Shown: piece by piece, positions 17,585-27,029 of the stretch
How the letters are laid out: each line of letters opens with the position of its first letter
Numbering within the stretch: position 1 is the stretch's first letter
Assembly (NCBI GenBank): GCA_963845675.1
Contig: CAWJSX010000002.1
Coordinates: 248,001 to 312,000 of the forward strand
DNA length: 64,000 nucleotides
Source: CAWJMD01 sp963845675
Lineage (GTDB): Bacteria; Actinomycetota; Actinomycetes; Actinomycetales; CAWJMD01
Direction: 5' to 3'
The notes under the pieces: model-generated
Told to the model about the DNA's origin: nothing
The model's database searches: none
What the model saw: the letters and a program-made list of their open reading frames with translations, nothing else
Program-made: the position numbers and the translations under genes

Positions 17585-18793
17585 GACGCCCGGTGCAGCG
17601 AACCCAGTGCAGGCGCCAGGTCACCCCGCGGCTCCACGACCACGGCGCCCAGGCCCAGCCACGACGCGACCTCACCGAGGTGCTCGGCCAGCTCCTCGGC
17701 GGTGTCGACGGGAGCACCGGGCTCGAGGTGTGCGGCCTTGACCACCAGCCGCCCTGCCTTGCGGTCGGCCTTGAGGTCGACCCGGGCGACCAGCTCGTCC
17801 CCGAGCAGGAACGGCAGCACGTAGTACCCGTGCCGGCGCAGGTGCTCGGGCACGTAGATCTCGATGCGGTAGTGGAACCCGAAGAGGTGCTCGCTGCGGC
17901 TGCGCTCCCAGACCACCGGGTCGAACGGGCTGAGCAGCGTGCGGGCCGGGACGCGTCGCGGGAGGCGAGCATCGCGGTGCAGGAAGGCGGGCTTGTCCCA
18001 GCCCTCCACCGTCACCGGCAGCAGCTCGCCGTCCTCGACCAGGCTGAGCAGCGCAGGCCGGCTGTGGCTGTGGTGCATCCGGTAGTAGTCGCGCAGGCAG
18101 GCCTCGGTGCCCACGCCGTGGGAACGGGCCGCTCGCCGGACCAGCTCGCGGTGCGACTCCAGGTCGCTGGGCTCGGGCGCGTCGAGCACCGCGGACGGCA
18201 GCACGCGTTCGGGCAGGTCGAAGCGACGCTCGAAGGCGCTGTTGCGGCCGGCGATGGCAAGGTCGCCCACCGTGAACAGGTAGTCGAGCGCGTGCTGGGT
18301 GTCGGACCAGTTCCACCCCCACTGCTGCTTCGACCGGGGCAGGCCCTCGTCGAGGTCGCGGGGGGTGGACGGGCCGCGCTCACGCACCTGGTCGAGCACC
18401 GACGCGACCAGTCGCGGCTTCTCCTCCGACGACGCGCCACGTGCGGGCGCGGTAGCGGCGCATCCGGTGCTGCATGACAGGCCACAGCTCGACGGGCATG
18501 TAGGCGGCCACGTGGGCCCAGTACTCGACCAGGCGTCGGGGCCGGCTCTCGGCGGCCCGTCGGAGCAGGCCCACGTCGTAGGGACCCATCCGGCTGAACA
18601 GCGGCATCAGGTGCGCACGGGCCAGGACGTTCACCGAGTCGATCTGCAGCACTCCCGTGCGCGCGACCGTCCTCGACAGGGTGCGCATGGTCGGCGGGTC
18701 GTGCCGGGGGTCGCAGAACCCCTGCGCGGCGAGCGCCACCCGGCGGGCCTGGGCGCGGCTCAACGAGTCGGGTCGACGTCGTGCGGGAGTCAC
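17581..18793 (-). CDS. YcaQ/AlkZ-like DNA glycosylase (winged-helix, frame interrupted)
   Basis: The product is about 400 residues in two frames joined near 18440-18450. The N-terminal part has LSRAQARRVALAAQGF and TGVLQIDSVNVLARAH with the QxD-type motif of the AlkZ family. The C-terminal part has FDLPERVLPSAVL, LLSPFDPVVWERSR and GYYVLPFLLGDELVARVDLK. Family members unhook interstrand crosslinks or bulky alkyl adducts. GTG 18793 is the first start. The gene is translationally coupled to the PAP2 gene. Conserved sequence on both sides of the shift argues for one intact gene in the organism. Confidence 0.82.
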
Positions 18794-18827
18794 GGCGAAC
18801 AGCGTAGGTGCGGCCGCCGACAGCAGA

Positions 18828-19241
18828 TCACGCCTTGCCGGTGTTGACCCTCACCGACGACTCGACCATCTCGCGGAGCACGCCCTGGTCCACGTCCGAC
18901 AGGCGCTTGATGTAGAGGCAGGACTTGCCGGTCGAGTGCTTGCCCAGGCGCGCGAGCTCGTCGCCGTAGGTCTCGTAGCCCTCCATCAGGTACAGCGTGA
19001 GGTTCGCCTTGCGCGGGGAGAAGCCGATCACCGGCCAGTCGATCTCCCGGCCGGTGGCGTACAGCATGTGCTGGGTACCGAACCCCACGAGCGAGTCACC
19101 CCACATCACGGGCGGCTCACCCGTGACCTCCTCCATCAGCGCGCACACGACCTTCGCGTCGGCGCGGCGGCCCTCGTCCGGCACGGAGTCGAGGAAGGCC
19201 TGGACGTCCCCGTCGTTCGGTCTCGTCTTCAGCTCTGCCAT
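18828..19241 (-). CDS. DUF1801-domain protein (YdhG-like)
   Basis: The 137-residue protein starts MAELKTRPNDGDVQAFLDSV and has the DUF1801 core VMWGDSLVGFGTQ, IGFSPRKANLTLYL and LGKHSTGKSCLYIKRL. This alpha/beta fold is related to the iron chaperone frataxin-like and YdhG proteins; the biochemical role is unknown. ATG 19241 lies inside the 3' end of the lycopene cyclase gene (stop at 19229), so the two reading frames overlap by 13 bases and the genes are probably co-transcribed. Confidence 0.85.
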   Translation of the reverse strand: MAELKTRPNDGDVQAFLDSVPDEGRRADAKVVCALMEEVTGEPPVMWGDSLVGFGTQHMLYATGREIDWPVIGFSPRKANLTLYLMEGYETYGDELARLGKHSTGKSCLYIKRLSDVDQGVLREMVESSVRVNTGKA

Positions 19242-20469
19242 CGACCCAGCCTACGACGCGGATCCGCCACCAGGTGAAGGACCGATCGGAGCATCGGCGC
19301 CGCCGGGACGCTCCGCATGACGCGCAGCTCCTCCGTGGGTGTGGTGGCCCCGTCGAGGAAGTCGAGGACCAGCCCGGCGGGGTTGCGCGCGAAGAGGTCC
19401 GGGAAGAACCGCGTTCCGTCGACCCGCCCGGAGTCGAGGCCCCGCAGCAGGCACGGAGTCGAGCCGGCGGTGCCGCGACGGGTAGGCCCGTGGTGGCACG
19501 GGCACCTGGCCCGCCGCCAGGAGCGCAGCGATCCCGCGGGCCTGCCGGTGCATGGCCGCGAACGTGTACCCGGTGGACGGACGCGTGGCGCCCCCGGCGG
19601 TCCCGATCCGGAACACCCGCTCGCCGGCGCGCGTGGTGGTCGGTGCGTCCGTCATCGGGATCGCGCCGGTCTCGGTGTGCTCGACCGTCCAGGGCCGCGG
19701 CCCGACAGCCCGGTCGAGGTACCGGCCGAGGGCGGTGTCGTACCCGGCGTCGTCGAGCACCGCCCGCGAGAACTCCGTGTACTCGACCAGCGCCCGGTCG
19801 GCGGCCAGGGGAAGGCAGTAGCCGAAGGAGAGGCCATGGCTCGGCTGGTCCGGTCGTGAGGTCCATCAGCACGGCACGTCGGGGGTCGAAGCGTTCGTCG
19901 GGCGTGCGGACGATGACCCCCCTGAAGTGCTGCAGCAGAGCCGTCCTCGCCGGTGGCGCCGGGCGCGGCGGCCTGGAGTCGAACACCCAGGTCGCCGACA
20001 CCGTCGTCGTCAGGGTCCGGACGACGGCGGCGTCCCCACCGTCCTCGACGTCGTCCACCTGCTCGGTGAGCCACCGGACCTCGACACGGCTGGCCGGGTC
20101 CGCCACGACGTCGACCACCAGGTCGTAGAACGCTGCGCTGCGCACCATCGAGTACCGCATCCCGTCCCGACCCAGGTCGAGGTCGACGTGCCGCTGCGGA
20201 CCCTGGACGGACAGCCGGGTCCAGGCCCGCTCGACGGCCGGACCGAGCGCCGACGTCGCGACGTCCGCGAGCGGGTCGGTGCGCTCCCAGAAGCACCAGG
20301 TGCGGTCCTGCGGCCTGTCGCGAAGACGGTGGGTCGGGTCGACGACGACCACGCGCAGCGAGGCGCCCGACGGCCCCTGGTCACGACGCGCGCGGCACAG
20401 CTGGAACAGCAGGGCCATCGCGGCGCCGCCACCCCCGACGAGGGCCACGTCGGCCCGGATCTGTTCCAC
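19229..20469 (-). CDS. crtY: lycopene cyclase, CrtY/CrtL type (two frame interruptions)
   Basis: The product is about 410 residues. VALVGGGGAAMALLFQLC is the FAD/NAD dinucleotide-binding start. QDRTWCFWE, the conserved cyclase strand, follows, with GTAGGATRPSTGYTFAAMHR in the C-terminal half and GTRFFPDLFARNP near the end. The protein shifts frame near 19850 and again near 19460, yet remains family-like throughout. It cyclises lycopene ends to beta-ionone rings. GTG 20469 was chosen as the start. No phytoene synthase or desaturase lies in this window, so it is an orphan carotenoid gene here. It is followed by DUF1801. Confidence 0.82.
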
Positions 20470-20512
20470 GCCGCGATTCTCGCAGTGGCCGGTGGCGCAG
20501 TACGGTCGCTGG

Positions 20513-21061
20513 GTGCCAGAGCCCGGCGACGAGAAGGACGCCTCCCACGACCCCACCTGGGTCCCGCGGTACCGCCTGCCTGCGCCCACGTTGACGACGG
20601 TGCTGACGTCCGAGGCCTTCAGGACGTGCCGCGAGCAGGCTCGAGCCGTCGTCGCGGACCCCGTCGCACTGCGCGATCTCGCGTACCGCGTCCGGCACAC
20701 CGTCGGCCGTCCCGGCCCGCTCGACACGGTCGTGGCGCAGGTCCTGGCGTGCGAGCAGTTCCTGCTGCACGAGGCCGACGCGCTGTCGGCAGGCGAGTGG
20801 GTCTGGGCGGTCGAGGGCGACGTGGACATCGACGGGAGCGGACCCCTCCCGCAGCCGGACCCACCGGACGAGGACACCGGACAGCGGTCGGCGGGCGCCC
20901 GGTCGCGTCGCCGCCTGATCGTGGCGACCCTGCTCTACCTGGTGCTCGTCGACGACATGCGCCCGGACCCGCTCCCGGGCGGGTACGTGGACGACGCGCT
21001 GCTGATCGCGTGGGTCGCGGGCGTCGCCTCGCAGGAGCTGGGCCCGCACCTCGAGGCCTGA
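20513..21061 (+). CDS. hypothetical protein, DUF1232-like C-terminal region
   Basis: The 182-residue protein is not firmly recognised. The N-terminal part is polar and helical (FRTCREQARAVVADPVALRD). A Pro/Asp-rich linker follows, then a hydrophobic end LIVATLLYLVLVDDM and PLPGGYVDDALLIAWVAGVA, which distantly resembles the PxGYxDD motif of DUF1232/YkvA proteins. GTG 20513 gives the shortest sensible protein; the frame upstream lies over the divergent lycopene cyclase gene. It stands between that gene and an ABC exporter, and has no evident operon partner. Confidence 0.5.
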   Translation: MPEPGDEKDASHDPTWVPRYRLPAPTLTTVLTSEAFRTCREQARAVVADPVALRDLAYRVRHTVGRPGPLDTVVAQVLACEQFLLHEADALSAGEWVWAVEGDVDIDGSGPLPQPDPPDEDTGQRSAGARSRRRLIVATLLYLVLVDDMRPDPLPGGYVDDALLIAWVAGVASQELGPHLEA

Positions 21062-21106
21062 GGCGGGCACTGACGCCCTCCCCGGTGCAACCCGCGGACC
21101 TGGCGG

Positions 21107-21913
21107 TCAGCGGAACCGACGCCCCTCGTCCCGCCGGTAGGACCAGGCGGCGAAGAGGCCGAACACGACGGTCCACGCGGCCACGCACACGACGGCCGAC
21201 GTCGGAGGAACGTCGAGGGCCAGCGCGGACACGACGAGGTCGCGGGCACCGCGTGACGGCAGCGTCTGGGAGAACACGTCGAGCCAGCCCGGGAACAGCT
21301 CCGGGGGGAGGAAGAGCCCGCCGCCGAAGGCCAGCGGCAGGAACAGCATCTGGACCACGGGCAGCGCAGCCTTGACCGACAGCAGGTGCCCGAGCCCCGT
21401 CCCCAGCAGCAGCAACGGGACGCCGGAGACCGCCATCGCGGCCAGCCCCCAGGCGATCTGGCGCGGACCGAACGTGGCCGCCGTCAGCAGCACGGCGAGC
21501 AGCCCGACGACGCAGACGCCCACCAGCGCGAACGCCACCCCTGTCACCAGTCGCGCCCCGATGCGCGGCCCGATCCCCGCCGAGAGGGTGCGGAGGTAGG
21601 GGTCCCAGGGAGTGTTCCGGTCCTCTGCCCCACCGAGACCGAACGTGAACAGGCACACCGAGAGGACGGAGACCATGGCGAGCTGCCCGGCCGCGGCCGC
21701 CGCGATGACCGGATCCTCACGCAGTGCCGCCTGAGGCACCACGAAGAAGAGGAAGGAGATCGCGGGGAAGGCCACGTTGCCGACGACGGCCATCGGGATG
21801 CGGAACTGCTCGATCAGCTGGAACCTGGTGTGCAGCAGAAGGAGTCGCCGCGTCGAGGGCACCCTGTGCTGCGTTGGGTCCTCGGTCGTCGCGTCCGCGG
21901 TCTGCGCGGTCAT
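21107..21913 (-). CDS. ABC-2 type exporter permease
   Basis: The 268-residue membrane protein has six hydrophobic segments, including the ABC-2 pattern FQLIEQFRIPMAVVGNVAFP at the N-terminus and PLAFGGGLFLPPELFPGWL before the last helices. Together with the ATPase encoded just upstream it should export a lipid, drug or peptide. ATG 21913 overlaps the ATPase stop by four bases. It is the last gene of a four-gene operon (23776 to 21107) headed by a membrane protein and a winged-helix regulator. Confidence 0.88.
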   Translation of the reverse strand: MTAQTADATTEDPTQHRVPSTRRLLLLHTRFQLIEQFRIPMAVVGNVAFPAISFLFFVVPQAALREDPVIAAAAAGQLAMVSVLSVCLFTFGLGGAEDRNTPWDPYLRTLSAGIGPRIGARLVTGVAFALVGVCVVGLLAVLLTAATFGPRQIAWGLAAMAVSGVPLLLLGTGLGHLLSVKAALPVVQMLFLPLAFGGGLFLPPELFPGWLDVFSQTLPSRGARDLVVSALALDVPPTSAVVCVAAWTVVFGLFAAWSYRRDEGRRFR

Positions 21914-22830
21914 GCCGACACCTCCGATCGGTCGGGGCGGTGTTGCCTGGAGGGCTCGCCGGTGAGCGACAGGAACGCCTCCTCCAGGGACGTCGAGGCC
22001 ACCTCGAGATCGGTGAAGTCGACGCCCTTCGTGACCAGCGCCCGGACGAGGGCGTCGGAGTCCGTGGTCAGCAGGTGGGTGCGGTGCGGGGCGTCCGTGC
22101 GGCTCCGCACACCGGGCAGGCCGTCGAGCACGGACGGGTCGGGAACGCTCACGCTCACCTTGCGCACGTCGACCCGAGCGCGGACTGCCTCCAGCGAGTC
22201 GTCGACGAGCACCCGGCCGTGGTCGATCACGACCACCCGCTGCGCGAGCGCCTGCACCTCCTCCAGGTAGTGGCTGGTCAGCAGCACCGTTCCGCCGCCG
22301 GAGTGGAAGTCGCGGATGGCCTGCCACAGGACGTGCCGGGCGTCGACGTCGAGGCCGGTGGTCGGCTCGTCGAGCACGACCAGTCGCGGACGGCCCGCGA
22401 AGGCGAGCGCGACCGCTAGCCGGCGCTTCTCACCGCCGGACAGACCTCCCGTCTGGCGGCGTCCGAGGTCGGCCAGGCCGAACTGCTCGAGCAGCTCGGA
22501 CGGGGGCACCGGGTCGAGGTGGTGTCCCGCGACGAAGTCGACGACCTCACGCACACGGAGCGTCTGCGGCAGCCCGGTCTCCTGCGGCGTGCTGCCGACC
22601 CGGCTGCGGCGCACGGGGTCCCGCGGGTCGCCACCGAACAGCTCGACACGGCCGCTGGTGGGCCGCCGCAGGCCGAGCAGCAGGCTGATCAGCGTCGACT
22701 TGCCGGCGCCGTTCGGCCCGAGCATGCCGATCAGCTGGCCGGCGGGCACCTCGAGGTCGACGCCGTCCAGCGCTCGCGTGCTGGCGAAGCTCTTCGTCAC
22801 GTTCTCGGCACGAGCCAGGATCTGGGTCAC
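21910..22830 (-). CDS. ABC exporter ATP-binding protein
   Basis: The 306-residue ATPase has Walker A GPNGAGKST, the Q-loop STPQETGLPQTL, signature LSGGEKRR, Walker B LVVLDEPTTGLD and the switch His in LLTSHYLEE. The C-terminal 80 residues form the extension typical of exporter-type (DrrA/NatA-like) ATPases, ending near FTDLEVASTSLEEAFLSLTG. It overlaps the upstream regulator gene by four bases and the permease by four, so the operon is tightly coupled. The substrate is unknown. Confidence 0.93.
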   Translation of the reverse strand: MTQILARAENVTKSFASTRALDGVDLEVPAGQLIGMLGPNGAGKSTLISLLLGLRRPTSGRVELFGGDPRDPVRRSRVGSTPQETGLPQTLRVREVVDFVAGHHLDPVPPSELLEQFGLADLGRRQTGGLSGGEKRRLAVALAFAGRPRLVVLDEPTTGLDVDARHVLWQAIRDFHSGGGTVLLTSHYLEEVQALAQRVVVIDHGRVLVDDSLEAVRARVDVRKVSVSVPDPSVLDGLPGVRSRTDAPHRTHLLTTDSDALVRALVTKGVDFTDLEVASTSLEEAFLSLTGEPSRQHRPDRSEVSA

Positions 22831-23135
22831 GTCGCCAATCCTCCGATGATCACTCGCAGGGCGGTCAGGTAGTCCTCGTACGCGCGTCGACCCGCACGCG
22901 TGAGCCCGACGTAGGTGACCGGCGTTCGTCCTGCATGGGTCTTGGTCACGTCCACGTAGCCGGCGTCCTCGATCTTGCGCAGGTGCGTCGACAGGTTGCC
23001 CGCCGTCATCTCGAGAAGCTGCTGGAGCCGCGTGAAGGCGATGCTGTCGCCCGGCGGCAGCGCGGCCAGGGTCGTCATCACGCGCAGGCGCGCCTGGGCG
23101 TGGATGACCGGGTCGAGCTCAGTACCGGCCGTCAT
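22827..23135 (-). CDS. winged-helix transcriptional regulator (ArsR/MarR-like, DNA-binding only)
   Basis: The 102-residue regulator consists almost wholly of a winged helix: ARLRVMTTLAALPPG, LLEMTAGNLSTHLRKIEDAG (recognition helix), and a wing around HAGRTPVTYVGLT. This type usually dimerises through its last helix and controls the membrane operon it sits in. ATG 23135 overlaps the upstream membrane-protein stop, and its own stop overlaps the ATPase start. A palindromic site before the first gene (23796-23810) is a good candidate for its operator. Confidence 0.88.
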   Translation of the reverse strand: MTAGTELDPVIHAQARLRVMTTLAALPPGDSIAFTRLQQLLEMTAGNLSTHLRKIEDAGYVDVTKTHAGRTPVTYVGLTRAGRRAYEDYLTALRVIIGGLAT

Positions 23136-23776
23136 CGCTTGCGCCGCAACAGGTGCCACCCCGCGCCGAGCAGGAACCCGCCGCCGCCGGCGAGCGACAT
23201 CACCAGGTAGAAGTCCGGGAGGCCGAGTAGACCCCCTACCGCCGTGCACAGCAGGACCCACACCCCGATGGCGAACAGCGCGCGGTCCTTCCAGACGGCG
23301 CCACCCATCATCTGCATGACGCCCACCAGCAGGCAGGCGAGCAGCGGCGACAACAGGCTCATCAGCTCGTCGGACGCCCCCTGGCGACCCACGGCCGCCA
23401 TCACCGCGAAGAGGCCCACGAAGGCCAGGAACCACGACCCGCCGTACATCGCCCCCCGCATCTGCCCCTCCCCGCGCAGCCCGCGACCGGCGCGGACGCT
23501 GTGCCACGTCGTCACCGCCGCGGCACTGACGAGCAGCACCGCGAAGGATGCGCCGACCAGCCCGGCGGGCAGGTCGAGCACCCTGTCCCCGTCCCCCCGC
23601 GAAGCGGTGAGGGCCCACAGCCCGAAGCCGACCAGCCAGGCCGTCCCCCACACGCCGTAGAGCAGCACCGGGTCGACGTCGGTCTCGGCCTGGACCCGCG
23701 AACGCTGCGCCTCGATCAGCGCCAGGCTCTGCTCGGCGGTCAGCGAACCGTCGTCGAGCGTCTCGTCCGAGCTCAT
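23132..23776 (-). CDS. membrane protein heading the regulator/ABC operon
   Basis: The 214-residue protein has an acidic soluble N-terminus (about 40 residues, SLTAEQSLALIEAQRSRVQ) then six hydrophobic helices (LLYGVWGTAWLVGFGLWALT to YLVMSLAGGGGFLLGAGW). It is not assigned to a family with a known function. ATG 23776 follows CTGGGAGGTGCAAACCA, a clear ribosome site. The protein is translationally coupled to the regulator. It may sense or modulate the exporter downstream; that is inference from gene order. Confidence 0.75.
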   Translation of the reverse strand: MSSDETLDDGSLTAEQSLALIEAQRSRVQAETDVDPVLLYGVWGTAWLVGFGLWALTASRGDGDRVLDLPAGLVGASFAVLLVSAAAVTTWHSVRAGRGLRGEGQMRGAMYGGSWFLAFVGLFAVMAAVGRQGASDELMSLLSPLLACLLVGVMQMMGGAVWKDRALFAIGVWVLLCTAVGGLLGLPDFYLVMSLAGGGGFLLGAGWHLLRRKR

Positions 23777-23777
23777 T

Positions 23778-23810
23778 GGTTTGCACCTCCCAGTGGTTTG
23801 CACTGCAAAC
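23778..23810 (-). promoter_or_regulatory. operator candidate: GTTTGCA/TGCAAAC palindrome plus third half-site
   Basis: A perfect 15-base palindrome (GTTTGCA-C-TGCAAAC) lies at 23796-23810, and another copy of the half-site (GGTTTGCA) at 23778-23785 touches the start codon of the membrane-protein gene. The ribosome-binding GGGAGG lies between them. A repressor bound here would block both transcription and ribosome loading of the four-gene operon; the encoded winged-helix protein is the obvious ligand. Confidence 0.7.
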
Positions 23811-23835
23811 TACTCTGCGAAGTCAGCGACGACAA

Positions 23836-23922
23836 CCCCCCCTCTCGCAGATCGGCCACGTTCTGCGGCCCGAGGGGGTCCCGGAACCGCAGAAAGGGGT
23901 CGATCTGCGGATTCGGGGTGGC
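23836..23922. repeat. REP-like intergenic hairpin repeat, copy B
   Basis: This copy matches copy A (14974-15063) in block order: a C-run with TCTCG, CGCAGATCG, CTGCGG with a GAG-G-run, CCGCAGAA-GGGG, then GATCTGCGG and GGGGTGGC. It is three bases shorter, and the first hairpin is less perfect. It lies between the GNAT stop (23943) and the operon promoter near 23811. Conservation in non-coding DNA suggests a dispersed family. Confidence 0.65.
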
Positions 23923-23942
23923 GGGCGGGACCGGGGAGGTGG

Positions 23943-24452
23943 TCAGTCGTCGAGGAGGCGCTCGACGACCACCACGTCGCGCCACGCGCCGTCGAGGCGG
24001 CCGTGACGGCGGTGGACGCCGACCTCGGTGAAGCCGAGACGGGCGAGCAGGGCGAGGCTGGGGGCGTTCTCGACCAGGACGCGTCCGACGACCTTGTGGA
24101 CCCCGGCCGCGGCCCCGGCCTGCAGCAGCGCGCCGAGCAGCACCGTGCCGACACCCCGTCCACGGACCGCCGGGTCGAGGTACACCGAGAACTCGGCGAC
24201 GCCTGCGTAGGCGTCCCGCAGCGAGTACGGGGACAGCCAGGCCGCCCCGACGACGTTCTCGGACCCCTCACCGACCACCACGGCGACGACCGTGGGGTGC
24301 AACGGTCCGGACGAGCGCAGCCGCGCGAGCACGTCCGCGGCGTCGCGGGGCTCGGTCTCGAACGTCGCGACGCGCTCGGCCACACCCGTCGAGTAGACCC
24401 GCGCGATGCCGTCGGCGTCCGCTTCCGTCGCGTGCCGGACTGACACCTTCAC
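23943..24452 (-). CDS. GNAT-family N-acetyltransferase
   Basis: The 169-residue protein starts VKVSVRHATEADADGIARVY. The acetyl-CoA-binding motif is VYLDPAVRGRGVGTVLLGAL, followed by ENAPSLALLARLGFTEVGVH, typical of phosphinothricin/amino-acid acetyltransferase-like members. GTG 24452 was chosen from the conserved N-terminal strand. It is divergent from the dienelactone hydrolase gene (24544), with a 91-base gap. The substrate is unknown; detoxification of an amine is a common role. Confidence 0.85.
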   Translation of the reverse strand: MKVSVRHATEADADGIARVYSTGVAERVATFETEPRDAADVLARLRSSGPLHPTVVAVVVGEGSENVVGAAWLSPYSLRDAYAGVAEFSVYLDPAVRGRGVGTVLLGALLQAGAAAGVHKVVGRVLVENAPSLALLARLGFTEVGVHRRHGRLDGAWRDVVVVERLLDD

Positions 24453-24543
24453 GGCCTCGCCCTCCTCTCGCTCCGGTGGCCGGTCCTCGGTCGGCCAGCG
24501 TAGGTTCAGCGGGTCCAGACCGACCCCGCGCACCGGAGGACCC

Positions 24544-25248
24544 ATGCCCGACCAGGCCGCTGAGAACCCCGTCCAGAACGTCACCTTCCCCAGCAACGGC
24601 CGGCAGGCGCACGGGTACCTCGCCCTGCCCGAGTCGGGCAGTGGTCCGGGACTGGTGGTGATCCAGGAGTGGTGGGGCCTGACGACGCACATCGAGGACG
24701 TGACCAACCGCTTCGCCGCGGCGGGCTACGTGGCCCTGGCTCCCGACCTCTACGGGGGACGGACGACCCACGACGGCGACGAGGCGGCCGAGCTGTCGGC
24801 GAAGCTCCCCGAGGAGCAGGCGACGCGGGACCTCGCGGGCGCTGTCGACTTCCTGCTGCAGCACGAGGCGGTGACGTCGTCGACGGTGGGCGCGGTCGGC
24901 TTCTGCATGGGAGGGGGCTTCGTGCTGACGCTCGCGGCGCAGCAGGGCGAGCGCGTCAGCGCGGCGGTCTCGTTCTACGGCGTGCTGGCCGGTGAGCCGG
25001 ACTTCACCGGTCTGACCGCCCAGGTGCAGGGGCACTTCGGGCGCTCGGACGACTTCACGCCGCCCGAGAGGGCGGGCGAGCTGTCCGCCGCGATCGAGAC
25101 CGAGGCAGGGCGGGCTCCGGACTTCCACTACTACGACGCCGGCCACGCGTTCTTCAACGACGAGAACCTGATCGGCACCTACGACCCGACGAGCGCCGCC
25201 CTGGCCTGGGACCGCACGCTGGCGTTCCTCGGCGAGCACGTCAGCTGA
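24544..25248 (+). CDS. dienelactone hydrolase family protein
   Basis: The 234-residue alpha/beta hydrolase shows the dienelactone hydrolase pattern: VVIQEWWGLTTHIEDVTNRF (Glu, oxyanion), VGAVGFCMGGGFVLTLA (Cys nucleophile) and YYDAGHAFFNDEN (catalytic His). Such enzymes open lactones in chloroaromatic degradation or act as broad carboxylesterases. ATG 24544 follows CACCGGAGGACCC, a strong ribosome site. It is convergent with the MarR gene, whose stop is eight bases away. The length is normal. Confidence 0.9.
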   Translation: MPDQAAENPVQNVTFPSNGRQAHGYLALPESGSGPGLVVIQEWWGLTTHIEDVTNRFAAAGYVALAPDLYGGRTTHDGDEAAELSAKLPEEQATRDLAGAVDFLLQHEAVTSSTVGAVGFCMGGGFVLTLAAQQGERVSAAVSFYGVLAGEPDFTGLTAQVQGHFGRSDDFTPPERAGELSAAIETEAGRAPDFHYYDAGHAFFNDENLIGTYDPTSAALAWDRTLAFLGEHVS

Positions 25249-25255
25249 GGCTGGG

Positions 25256-25789
25256 TCAGTCCCTGTCGGCGGGGGCCACCGTGCGGTCGGTTGCCCGTCG
25301 GTCGAAGACCGCACGGACGGCCGGGGACCGGTCGGGTGCCTGCTCGTCGAGGTGCTCACGGACCGCCTCGAACACCTCGCCGAGCACTGCCAGCTGCTCG
25401 GGCGTGATGAGGTCGAAGAGGTTCTCACGCACGGCCCGCACGTGCCCGGGGGCCGCCTCGCGGACGATCTGCCGCCCCTCGTCCGTGAGGACGGCGAGGT
25501 TGCCGCGACGGTCACCCTCAGGGCGCTCGCGGCGCACCCAGCCCCGCTCGGTGAGGCGGTCGACGGCGTGCGACAGGCGGCTCGGGGACGAGCTCACCAT
25601 GTCGGCGAGCTCGCTCATGCGCAGCGAACCCGTCGGCGCCTCGGAGAGCATCGCCAGGACGATGTAGTACGTGTGCGGGAGCCCTGCCTCGTCCTGGATC
25701 TGTCGCTCCAGCGCCTGTGGGAGCTTGCGCGAGACCGCGAGGTAGGCGCGCCAGACACGCTGCTCGTCCTCCTCCAGCCAGCGAGTCAC
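25256..25789 (-). CDS. MarR-family transcriptional regulator
   Basis: The 177-residue regulator has the MarR winged helix: LPHTYYIVLAMLSEAPTGSL, ELADMVSSSPSRLSHAVDRL (recognition helix) and the wing VRRERPEGDRRGNLAVLTDE. Dimerisation helices flank it. GTG 25789 is the start. It lies 35 bases downstream of the acyl-CoA dehydrogenase gene on the same strand, so it may be co-transcribed with it. One candidate target is the paired CAGTACTG sites at 27030-27057. Confidence 0.88.
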   Translation of the reverse strand: MTRWLEEDEQRVWRAYLAVSRKLPQALERQIQDEAGLPHTYYIVLAMLSEAPTGSLRMSELADMVSSSPSRLSHAVDRLTERGWVRRERPEGDRRGNLAVLTDEGRQIVREAAPGHVRAVRENLFDLITPEQLAVLGEVFEAVREHLDEQAPDRSPAVRAVFDRRATDRTVAPADRD

Positions 25790-25824
25790 GCGGCCAGGGT
25801 AGGGGGTCGCGCCGCCCGACACGG

Positions 25825-26971
25825 TCAGCCGCGCGCGAGGTGGCGGCTGATCACGAGCCGCTGGATCTGGTTGGTGCCCTCGAAGATCTGCATCACCTTC
25901 GCCTCGCGCATGTAGCGCTCGACCGGGAAGTCGCGGGTGTAGCCGTAACCGCCCAGGACCTGGACCGCATCCGTCGTGACCTTCATGCACGCGTCGGTGG
26001 CGACGAGCTTGGCGATGGACGCCTGACGGGCGAAGGGTCGTCCCAGGTCCTTGAGCCGGGCGGCCGCCAGCACCGTGGCACGGGCTGACTCGACGGCCGC
26101 CGCCATGTCGGCGAGCAGGAAGCCGAGTCCCTGGTGGTCGATGATCGCCTTGCCGAAGGCCTGGCGCTCCTTGGCGTAGGCGACGGCGTCGTCGAGTGCG
26201 CCCTGGGCGAGACCGACTGCGACAGCGGCGATCCCGAGGCGACCGGAGTCGAGCGCCGCCAGCGCGATCGGCAGACCCTGGCCGGGCTCGCCCGATGCGG
26301 CGGTCGGCTGCGACCACGCAGTCGTCGAAGTTGACGAGCGTCGTGTGGTCGCTGTGCAGGCCCATCTTCTTCTCCGGCGCCCCGAAGGACAGGCCCTCGG
26401 CGTCCCCGGGGACGAGGAGGCACGAGATGCCACGTCCCCCGTCGTCCGAGGTGCGCACGAACGACGTGTAGTAGTCGGCATGGCCGCCGTGGCTGATCCA
26501 GGCCTTCGTGCCGTTGAGCGTGTAGGCGTCCCCGTCCAGCGCCGCCTTGGTCGTCATCGCCGCGGGGTCCGAGCCGGCGTGGGGCTCGGACAGGCAGTAC
26601 GCGCCGAGCAGGTCACCGCCGAGCATGTCGGGCAGGAAGCGCTGCTGCTGCTCGGGCGTGCCGAACTCGACGAGCGGGAAAGCGGTCAGCCCGTGGACGC
26701 TGACACCCACCCCGACGCTGGCCCAGCGGGAGGCGATCACCTCGAGGACCTGCAGGTACACCTCGTACGGCTGGCCGCCGCCGCCCAGCTCCTCGGCGTA
26801 CGGCAGGCCCAGCAGCCCCGACCGTCCGAGCAGGGTGAAGACGTCGCGGGGGAACCGCTCGTCCGCCTCGTCCTTCGCGGCGCGCGGGGCCAGCTCCTTG
26901 TCCGCGATCTCGGTGGTCAGGGCCAGCAGGTCCTCGGCCTCGGGGGTGGGCAGGATGCGCTCGACCTTCAC
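25825..26971 (-). CDS. acyl-CoA dehydrogenase (frame interrupted)
   Basis: The flavoprotein has about 381 residues. LLGAYCLSEPHAGSD and GTKAWISHGG are the FAD/substrate motifs. RQAFGKAIIDHQGLGFLLAD, QVLGGYGYTRDFPVERYMRE and QIFEGTNQIQRLVISR are C-terminal signatures, and the catalytic Glu of the short/branched-chain class lies in the last of these. A shift near 26300 splits the gene between two frames. GTG 26971 was preferred because GGAGG lies five bases before it. The gene reads away from an SDR of the HSD17B10 type, suggesting oxidation of branched acyl-CoA such as from isoleucine. Confidence 0.88.
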
Positions 26972-27029
26972 GGGGTCCTCCAGGGTCACCGGGACGTGGA
27001 CGCGGCCGCGTGACGGGTGGTCTGCGGGC

